Position numbers and translations under genes: made by a program. DNA of 64,000 nt from Erodium maritimum (taxonomy: Eukaryota; Streptophyta; Magnoliopsida; Geraniales; Geraniaceae). This document shows, piece after piece, positions 56,161-64,000 of this stretch (position 1 is the stretch's first letter; the number at the start of each line of letters is the position of its first letter). The stretch covers positions 14,625,228 to 14,689,227 of the forward strand of contig OY997595.1 of the NCBI GenBank assembly GCA_963921825.1. Reading direction: 5' to 3'. The notes beneath the pieces are model-generated. The model searched no databases, had not been told where the DNA came from, and saw only the letters and a list, made by a program, of their open reading frames with translations.

Positions 56161-58336
56161 AATTTTCACACTCCAACTCTCTTTTGTTCCGTTGAGTGTC
56201 TCTCTTGAGAAACCCTAACCCTAAACTTGTGGAGCTCTCTGGTGTCGATGTCGACAATTCTACAGCCCTTGTCGGTCTTGTCCCATTGTCGCCTGTTTCG
56301 TGCAGTTCTCGGCACTTGTGCCTCCCCCTCGCCCATCTTTTGATGTGCTGCCTCCCTTAAAGCCACGAGGTAGAAGGAGATCGAAGCAAAACCCATCTGG
56401 CGAAGCTCTCCTGATCTCACTTCCCCCACCGTCCCCCACTCAACCGTCTCTACCATCCACGAAACTCGTGGCCATCTCTCCAGGGTTCTCTACTCCGATA
56501 GTTAAGCCACAGAGAGGTCGTCCGCTTAAGGATTTGACTGTTGCTTCCTCTGTAAGCAACATTATGGATTTGGATTCCCCACCATCCATCACCCTTGTTG
56601 AAGGTTTGAAGGGGGTGACGTTGTCCACGGTTGTACCCAACATCATCCCGCCGCAACTAACTGCTCAAATCGGTGTCTCGTCGCCACTAAATGCTCCCAT
56701 CGACGTCTCGTCGCCCCCACGGTGTCAGCACCCTCTTCATGGGAAACCACCCATGGTCGAGCCGGGGAGGAAGGAACTAGAGGCTTTGTGCGATGCGATC
56801 TCAATCCCTAATGTGGAGCGCATCCCAGTGATTCTGCCCCTGCTCACTCTGCCACCTAGTTTGGTTCATCGTCGTCTGGTCTTCAAATCAAAGGAAGCCG
56901 GTTCTAATTTAGGGGTGAAGGATGTGCTGGATTCCCTCGAATCTAACATGGCTACCTTTCAAGACAGAATTTCGTCATGCTCGTTAGAGGAGGAGGAAGA
57001 AATTGATGTTTTGGTACCATACTCTCCGATGAGCCCTCTGTTATGGCTCACCAATAGTTTTCCATGATGGGTAACCTTTGGGGATCTAAGCCTCCCTAGA
57101 AGGAGGTTTTGCTCCGGATCATCACCAAAGGTTGAAGGAAGTCGGTTGAGAGCTTTGTGATCAAGGACATTAGTCCCCAGAGTATTCAGGTTCTACTTCG
57201 AGTTGAAGGAGGCTCGTGCATGGGTTCATGGAAACGAACCTTGGTGCTTTGATGGACGACCACTCCTGCTAGGGGATTTGGAGCTGATGGCAAGGGAGCC
57301 CCCCGCTCTGGATCGCCTTCAACTATGGGTTCACGCTCACGTTCTCCCTCCATTGGAACGGACCCGAGCAACTGAAGAGACGATTGGCTCTACTATAGGG
57401 TTGTGTGTCGCTGTACCGTGTGACCAATGGGGCCTTTCTTGGGGAGGAACGGTGAAGGTAAGGTTTTGGCACCTGGTGGAGCGCCCCTTGCGCCGTCATC
57501 TGCTGTTACACTTTCGGGAGTTTTCTGACTCGGTCCGTGTCTTGCTCACCTACACTAAGCTGCCTGCATTATGTTTTAATTGTTGATTGATTGGAAACGT
57601 AATCCATAAGTGTGACCGGGCGATGGTTGGCACCCCACGGTTTGACTCGTCTATGCTGGAGTTCCAGAGGGATCGGGACGTCAGGCCATACGCAACGGAT
57701 TGGGGTTATCACGAGTCTTAGAGACATGTATCCTTGAGTACTGCACCTAAGGGCACCTTGCCTCAGGAACGGGGCCCAATTGTATCCTTGAGTACTATAC
57801 CTAATGGTACAAATCCTCGGGGTCACATCCAGGCCCAGAAGATGGACTCGGGTTGGAAGAACTTGGTGGTCGGCTAGCGCTCTGGTAGTCGGGAACCCAA
57901 AACCCCAAGCCTTCCTAGGCACAAAGATAGAGTTGGAGCTGGAGCATGAGTTGGGGGGGTGAAGAGGTGGTCTACTGGTGAACCCCGAGATGACCATGCG
58001 AGGGCAGGGAAGTAGTCGCGTCAAGAGGAATAAAGGGATTCAGTGTTGTTGGGACTGGCCTTGGGAGGGGTCCCTAGTAAGAGCTCTACCTCCCTTTGAA
58101 ACTGATGAAAGCAGGTTCGGTCGCACTCTACAGAGTATGTAGTGGTTAGGCAACACCTTGAGCGGTCATAGTCAGTTTCGTCATAGTTTAGTTTTAGCTT
58201 GCCTATATGGCTTTTCCAACACCGTTTGTAACGATTCAGTTGTCTCAGATTTATTTGTAAAGAGACCTTCTGAGGCTCTACATAGTGTAATGGCTCTTTT
58301 TATTATTTAAATGAAATATATGCATCTTCTAGTCAA
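56161..58336 (+). mobile_element. LINE-type relic with ORF1 and a 3' tail
   Basis: Contains a DUF4283/zinc-knuckle ORF1 relic and ends near 58300-58336 in ATTATTTAAATGAAATAT..GTCAAAAAA, a LINE-like 3' end. No endonuclease or RT frame lies between the ORF1 relic and the tail, so most of ORF2 is missing. No target-site duplication identified. Confidence 0.5.
56300..57720 (+). pseudogene. DUF4283 / CCHC zinc-knuckle ORF1 relic
   Basis: The first frame (56300-57067) is Pro/Ser-rich with AT-hook-like RGRRRSK and KPQRGRPLKD. After stops and a frame change, 57186-57586 carries the DUF4283 end: FELKEARAWVHGNEPWCFDG, PALDRLQLWVHAHVLPP, then TKLPALCFNC. A stop follows, and the same frame continues IGNVIHKCDRA, completing a C-x2-C-like/H-x4-C knuckle as in plant LINE ORF1 and related proteins. 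Several stops and shifts make it non-functional. Confidence 0.6.
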
Positions 58337-58912
58337 AAAAGTCGTTGGTATCCCTCTCCTTTTAGGGCGAATGATTCCGACCCCTATCCAAAGGATATAG
58401 AAGCCTCGTTGATACTTTCCTTTTCTAGGGAAGGATGAATCTAATATCCCCACCCAAGGCAGTTTAGAATCCATAGACACAACTGAGGAAAATGGCCTCG
58501 ATAAGGCAGGAGCGAGGCACGGTGAGCTGCCTCGCGGGTCTCCATGAGTCACTAAGTGCACCTCAGGTTATATATATGAGGAGTCACACTCTGGTCTCTG
58601 TGAATCATATACCGTCTGATTTCCAACTTCCTCCTTTCTCTAACATACCCCTTGATCGAGTGGTACGACATAACAGTATCGGTCATGTCGAGATGGGGAA
58701 AGTCCAATGGATTCACAAGGCTCAGCACAGTTGGAATAAGGAACCACCCCTAGCATCTCCTTCGGTCTAACCAGATATTTAGATATAGGATAAGTGTTTC
58801 GTCCGTCACCGAGACTGTATCTCATTATGTTAGTTCATTTCCACTCATGTACGACATTTACGACCTTTTAAATTCTATATCAATAAATAGTCTCGTTCAT
58901 GTGCTAAAAAAG
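58337..58912 (+). mobile_element. Fragment of the short non-LTR family, 3' end intact
   Basis: Ends GTTTCGTCCGTCACCGAGAC, TGTATCTCAT, then AATAAATAG and GTGCTAAAAAA, matching the 3' ends at 33220 (minus strand) and 60382. The 5' boundary is unclear; 58337 is simply where the preceding LINE tail ends. Confidence 0.5.
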
Positions 58913-58923
58913 TACTAGAATTA

Positions 58924-60382
58924 CTGAAACAAAAACAATATAGCCTAAGTTATCAGCCATCAAAAAATTTGGCCAATAGGGTTTTTCAAATCTCCTATTC
59001 TCCTTCATATTTTTGTAATTATTGTCGCAAGCCATCAGTCACCATGGCTCCCCATCCACCACCACTATCAGGAGGATCCCCGGTCACTCGCCTCGCCATG
59101 CGCCGTTCAGCCGTGCCACGAACAATCATACCCACAATTGACAACTATTGTCACCTCGCCCCCTCCCCCCCACCCCCACCCCCACCCCATGGTCACCCCG
59201 CCTATTGCCCTTAGGTGATTATAGCCCTCCCCTTCATCTCTTGTCTATACAACAGACCCAACCTAGGCTGGTTGTCCCTACCCTCTCCATACAACCCCAC
59301 CCTTCTTTAGCTGGGAGAGTTGATGCCCCGATATGGAACATCCTGTCTATGAACCCCACCCCTCACCCCCCATGCACTATCATCGGCCCGGAGATACACG
59401 TGGGAAAAACCACCAACAACAATGGATGTTCAAGGGATTTGTAGTACCAGATAGGGCCTAGAATAGCAGATGTACTCGAATCACGGCTCATCCACTAACG
59501 CCCCCTCTTTGGAAGGACTCGGGCCTTCCTACTTCATCGCCCGACACAGGGGCCAACGAGGCACTTACGAACTCGGCTAGAGGGGTTCCATCTCACGCGA
59601 TCCCCTAAAAAATGATAGGGTGCTACGCAACAGGAAATCCCCCCATGGAGAACGATCTTCTTGCAAGTACGGGTGATTAAGGAACTGATCAGTTTAGGAT
59701 GTGGACCACGAACTACCCGACCAGTACCAAGAGTGTGCATGATTCTACACAAGACTCATATCATTGTGGATACACGACCTAGACTGCGAAGATTAAGAGG
59801 CATCTGTCTCTAGGGTAGATACTTCCACCTCCCTACTGATTACCATAGAGATCACACAGCTCCTAGAGCTCGGGATGACCAGGAGATGGAATGATCTGAT
59901 TTCAAATCAACTACTCGGACCGTTAGATCGAGAAGTGTTACGTAGACCCCTTTGATAAGGATGATGGACCTAGTGGGGCGACAACGAGGCTTGATCTCCA
60001 ACCTTGCCGGCCAACATGATGATCATGTGGCATTACAAGGTACAGTAGAAGAGCCACACCCCGGCCCCGATAGAATAGACATCCTCTATTCCTCAGCCTC
60101 CTTCGTTCTCTGTTATACTCGTTGGACGTATGTTATGACACAATAAACTAGTTCAATTCAAGATGAGGATAATTTACTAGAACTCTTGCACATACCACTG
60201 TATGAATAAGGACCCACCCCCTCGTTTTCTCCCTTTTAATACCGGACATATTGCCGTAGGATCATTGTATCGACCGTCACCAGAATTGTATCTCATCATA
60301 TTTTTATTTCCACGTCTTGCACGATCCTCGTGATCCTTTCTTTTCATTATCAATAAAATTATTTTGTATGCTAAAAAAAAAA
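58924..60382 (+). mobile_element. Short non-LTR element with 11-bp target duplication
   Basis: TACTAGAATTA occurs at 58913-58923 and 60383-60393. The insert ends ACCGTCACCAGAATTGTATC, then CATTATCAATAAAATT and a poly(A) run, and so shares the family 3' end. It landed immediately behind the poly(A) of the previous family member. The only early frame (from 59044, MAPHPPPLSGG) is Pro-rich and closes after 57 codons. No RT. Confidence 0.65.
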
Positions 60383-60393
60383 TACTAGAATTA

Positions 60394-63300
60394 GTAATTT
60401 GATTATAATGCAAGTTGCAACTACGATTATGGTATACCATTAACAATTCTACTGTTGTTTCATTTCTCTTTACTTTTCTGAAATCCTGAAGAAAAGTTGT
60501 AGTGATGGAGAACTAAATTAGAGTGGTGGCGGTGACAGATGTGGTGACGGAGGCGGCTTCTTCATAAGAGAAATGGTAGTTCCCCGACCGAAATCTGTGG
60601 GATCATGCTTAAGTTTTCTTATGCAGTAGCCGCACATGTTTAACCTCCTACACTTTCCAATAGAAATACTTGTGTATTGGTTAGCAGAGCTCTGGAGAGA
60701 GAAATTATGGGGTTATTTAGACGGCTAATGAAAGGGCCCATGTGTTGGCAGGTGAACCTTGGCCCTTCAAACAACCGTTGGTGATCTTTGCGGAGCTGCG
60801 TCCGTAAATGCGCCCCTGTGACATATTCTTTATGCATTTCTCGGTGTGGGTGCGAGTTTCTAACTTACCTGTTAGGGCCTGGAAATTAGGAGTGAGATTC
60901 CGAATCAGCAAAGGATTGGGAATATGCTTAGCTGCGACGATGATACGGATGAACTGAGCTGAGAGATTGTATGCGGATTCAGGTTCTTCTTAACTCACGT
61001 CTACCTCTGCAATGACATATTTGGTTCTAAAAAATGGGTTTAGAGGTATGATATTTACTTCGCCATGAGTATGAATTGCTACTAGATTATTGTCTAGACT
61101 ATGATTGTGTGGGACACATCTCTAGTGCATGTTCCGTCAGCTCTAGGCTCTGAGGTCCTTCCATGAGGTTCATAGTAGAGTCGTTGGGTAGTTGAATACC
61201 AAGAAGGACTTGTAGGAATCGTCCGGGCCCAACCAGGGGCACCTGGAAAGGCTCGTCTAGGACTCTTTATGCTCAAGGAAGAACCAAATTGCCTCCAAAC
61301 CTTCACATGTAGGATACTCAACCTCCCCCAAGGTTTCAATAGACCAAACATTTGTGGAGACGTATGAGGAGGATCCGTCAGAACAAGAAGAGTCACATGC
61401 CGTCAGGCACGCATATGCCTATGCTCCTTCCACCTCACAAGGAAGGTCACATCCCGTCATAGGGTACCCATTGGGTTCAGGTGAAGGATGTAGTTAGAGT
61501 AGGAAGACTCCCTTCCCATACACCACACTCTCATGTGGGTAGCTTGTTGGAGTGAGTGGGGATCAGACATAGAATCTATTATTGTAGGTCACAAGATCCG
61601 TTCCAATATTGGGGAAACGATCAATTGTGGATTTCCTAAGCTTAGAGGTAGGGAACCTGGATGATTCTAATGTAGCATCTAAGATACAGGAGGGGTCGTG
61701 GTGGAGGTAAACACATATGCTTGTGCTAATGAGTACGATTGGGGCCAATAAAAGGGAGGCTAACACCACTCTTTCACTAGTTTGTAGGTGGTAGAGGATT
61801 CACCTAGTATTGACATAATCAACCCTAATCTTATTCGGTTTCAGCATCTTAAAGATATTTAGGCCCTCACTATTTACTAGAAGGCGGACGGCGTCCATTG
61901 GACCCAGTAGGGATATTCTAGTCGGAACGTGCACCACCCTGATTCTGGTGCCTTGTTGGCTTCGGTGCGACTTATCATCATTAATAGCTGCGTCAGTAAT
62001 TTTGGTCGCTATAACAATGATACCATGAAGGCAATCGAGCACACCGGTCTATCAAACCCTTCTGATAGGTTTTTATTTTCTTGATCTGCCTATAATATTC
62101 GGGCTTGTTACATTTCATTTTTATGTGTGTTTTTTTCAGGCTCGAATTACTATTCCGGTGCCTTGGACTTTTTAACACAGAGCAATTTATTTACTACAAA
62201 CTATTTTTACGCTGAAAAAAATGATATACCATTAACCTTTATGAAAGCAGTTAAACCTTAAACTTACAGGTTTTCTCAAATAACTTTCCAAACACAACTC
62301 ATCGTGACATCTCCACCAAATCCTTGTAGACTTGTAGTTGTTACAAAGTAGAAATAGAGAGCAATGGACTATTAACCCCACGTGGTGGCTTAAACATCAA
62401 AGCCTCTCCTTTTCGCAATAGATTAGCTATAAGCTCAAAACCTATGCCCCGTGTTCATTTCATTCCTAGGGTTGCATATTTTCCAAGTAAGGTGGTGAAT
62501 ATTAGGTTGCATATATTGTGGGGTTTGGCTTGTCTCCCACACAATGATACAATGATCAATGATGTGCCTTCTTTAACTTTTGGTCCTCTTGGAGCTCACC
62601 TTGATTGACTCTCCTACCACTATGCTCCTTGGATAGTTGTTGAATGGATGCGCCTACTTCATATTTTCAATGTGTAGCAAGACCTTCCAAGAAGGGATTA
62701 ACATTAGATTACTATAATTTTGTTTCATCCATGCTTAACCTTTTGTACAAGTTAACTTTTTTTTACTTAAACTTTGATCATTATACCTGAACTTCCTAGT
62801 ATTTGACTACTTATCACATAAATTTTTTAAATAGATGCTTAACTTGATTTTGCTTTTACCCTTTTCTTATATTAAATTTAGTTGTATTCCGAAACAAACT
62901 AGACACATTGGCTGTGCAAAATCAATATTGGACAAGCCAGCTAGCCAATTTTGTCAAGGAGTCCCAATGAATAAGGACAAGAAGTGAAAAATGTAATAGT
63001 ATCACATACCAGCCTTGGTCTTTCTTGACTAGGTTTATTTGTATTCCTTAGGTGAGCCTTACTTGCTTTCGGGTTGGTCCGGGGTAGGTTTGTCTCCCCA
63101 TTTAGATATTTTTCTCCTTTTTTATATCTAGTGCAAGAATGTTGGGAATATCAATCAAAATATTCATGTGACTAACAACTGACATCAAAAAGTTTTTTTT
63201 TTCTTTTATTTTAATTGTTAAGAATTTTTTTATTTTTTTATTAAAATATTCAATTTCATTAATTTAAATTATCAACTACAAGTGAGTGCATCAGGAGAAA

Positions 63301-64000
63301 TTCCTGATTACGAAGAACAGACATAGAACACAAATTGTTCGCCATTCTTTTAACATTATAACCGTCACCGACGATATTAGATGAAAAGCCATATATGCCA
63401 TCGCCATATAGGCAGAAAGGAAAAGTGGGGGGTTGGAAGACGGTACTGGAAGTCCTACTCCGAAACCTGGCCAAAGACTACATCAATAGGAGGAGGCTGT
63501 ATATGGGGGAAAAGCGACCAAATTTGAACTTCAACGGTTGTATTGGGAGGATATACGCGAAACAGGTTCCCTCATAGGAAAAGTCCATGAATCTATGCTC
63601 GCTAGTTTTTGAACCTGTAAAAACGAAATCAGATAAAATAAAAACGGCCCACTCGATTAGCCAAATCCAGAATCGAGAGAGGGGTCGAGGAAGGTGCGGT
63701 CGCGGAGGCCAGGGAGATGGACGCGACAGCGGTGACGGCTTCAAATGCGACGGCGACGACGACTTCATATGCGGTTTCAGAGGCGGGCTCAGAGGCGGCT
63801 TCAGAATCCCCTGACAGTTCCACGCCAGTATGCGAGTGTCTGGTTCTTCTAGCTGTGATGGGAGGACCCCTGAGCCTGGGTCCCAATTTCGATGTGATTG
63901 GACAGTAGCCGGAAGTGGAATATGGGAATTGGGGGGAGGGGAATGGGTTTTATGAGATGGGGGTGGAGATCGAGTTCGCGGCGGATGGACATGTCCTAGC
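60394..64000. other. Intergenic to window end, no gene assigned
   Basis: Includes minus-strand frames at 61094-61396 and 61800-62042 (about 80-100 codons) lacking recognisable domains, and a GC-rich stretch at 63640-63830 with GCGACGGCGACGAC-like repeats open on both strands. Long AT-rich parts at 62700-63260. The last 600 bases could contain exons of a gene continuing beyond the window, but nothing supports a specific call. Confidence 0.35.

Overview
The window is nuclear DNA from a flowering plant, most likely a eudicot. The genes have many short exons with GT/AG introns, the intergenic DNA is AT-rich, and plant families are present: a raffinose synthase-like protein, a chloroplast two-RRM RNA-binding protein and a KDEL-tailed papain-like protease. 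I found no bacterial, organellar or viral gene block. About a third of the window is recognisable mobile DNA.

Seven conventional genes can be reconstructed. They are a 14-exon raffinose synthase/seed-imbibition family gene (2823-6920, +), a CP31-type chloroplast RNA-binding protein (17204-19427, +), protein-L-isoaspartate O-methyltransferase (30511-32944, -), the small histone-fold protein MHF2/CENP-X (38280-39402, -), an ABHD17-like serine hydrolase with an unusual basic repeat tail (44163-47080, +), a KDEL-tailed cysteine endopeptidase (52392-53726, +) and cytosolic-type peptide methionine sulfoxide reductase A (54023-55494, -). A tRNA-Thr(UGU) gene lies at 39545-39616. For every protein gene the exon phases sum to an uninterrupted reading frame. 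These genes are unrelated housekeeping and stress/senescence functions and do not form a pathway.

Mobile DNA, left to right: an RRM-ORF-only retroelement with a 16-bp target-site duplication (28-1906); broken LINE reverse-transcriptase pieces in a direct duplication (7872-10408); two abutting Harbinger-like elements carrying a MYB/NAM-associated-type gene, one broken and one intact (10412-14956); a complete Ty1-copia-type element with 235-bp LTRs and a TCAAT duplication (20573-26266) whose decayed interior is packed with short hairpins; a fold-back enclosing a captured gene fragment (29264-29663); a family of short non-LTR elements with a shared 3' end (33220-34891, a piece ending at about 58912, and 58924-60382); a Mutator-like element with a perfect 10-bp duplication (41754-43247); LTR-derived sequence (about 48617-51360); and a DUF4283/zinc-knuckle ORF1 relic (about 56160-58336).

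One assembly problem matters to any reader. The 200-N gap at 15915-16114 is flanked by the same 1801-bp sequence on both sides (14114-15914 and 16115-17915). This is almost certainly an unmerged contig overlap, so the partial CP31 copy at 15203 and the partial transposon gene at 16115 are probably not real.

The strongest candidate for something undescribed is the hairpin ladder inside the copia element (about 21660-25740): dozens of stem-loops whose stems all differ in sequence but whose loops share a CTTCNGG-like core.
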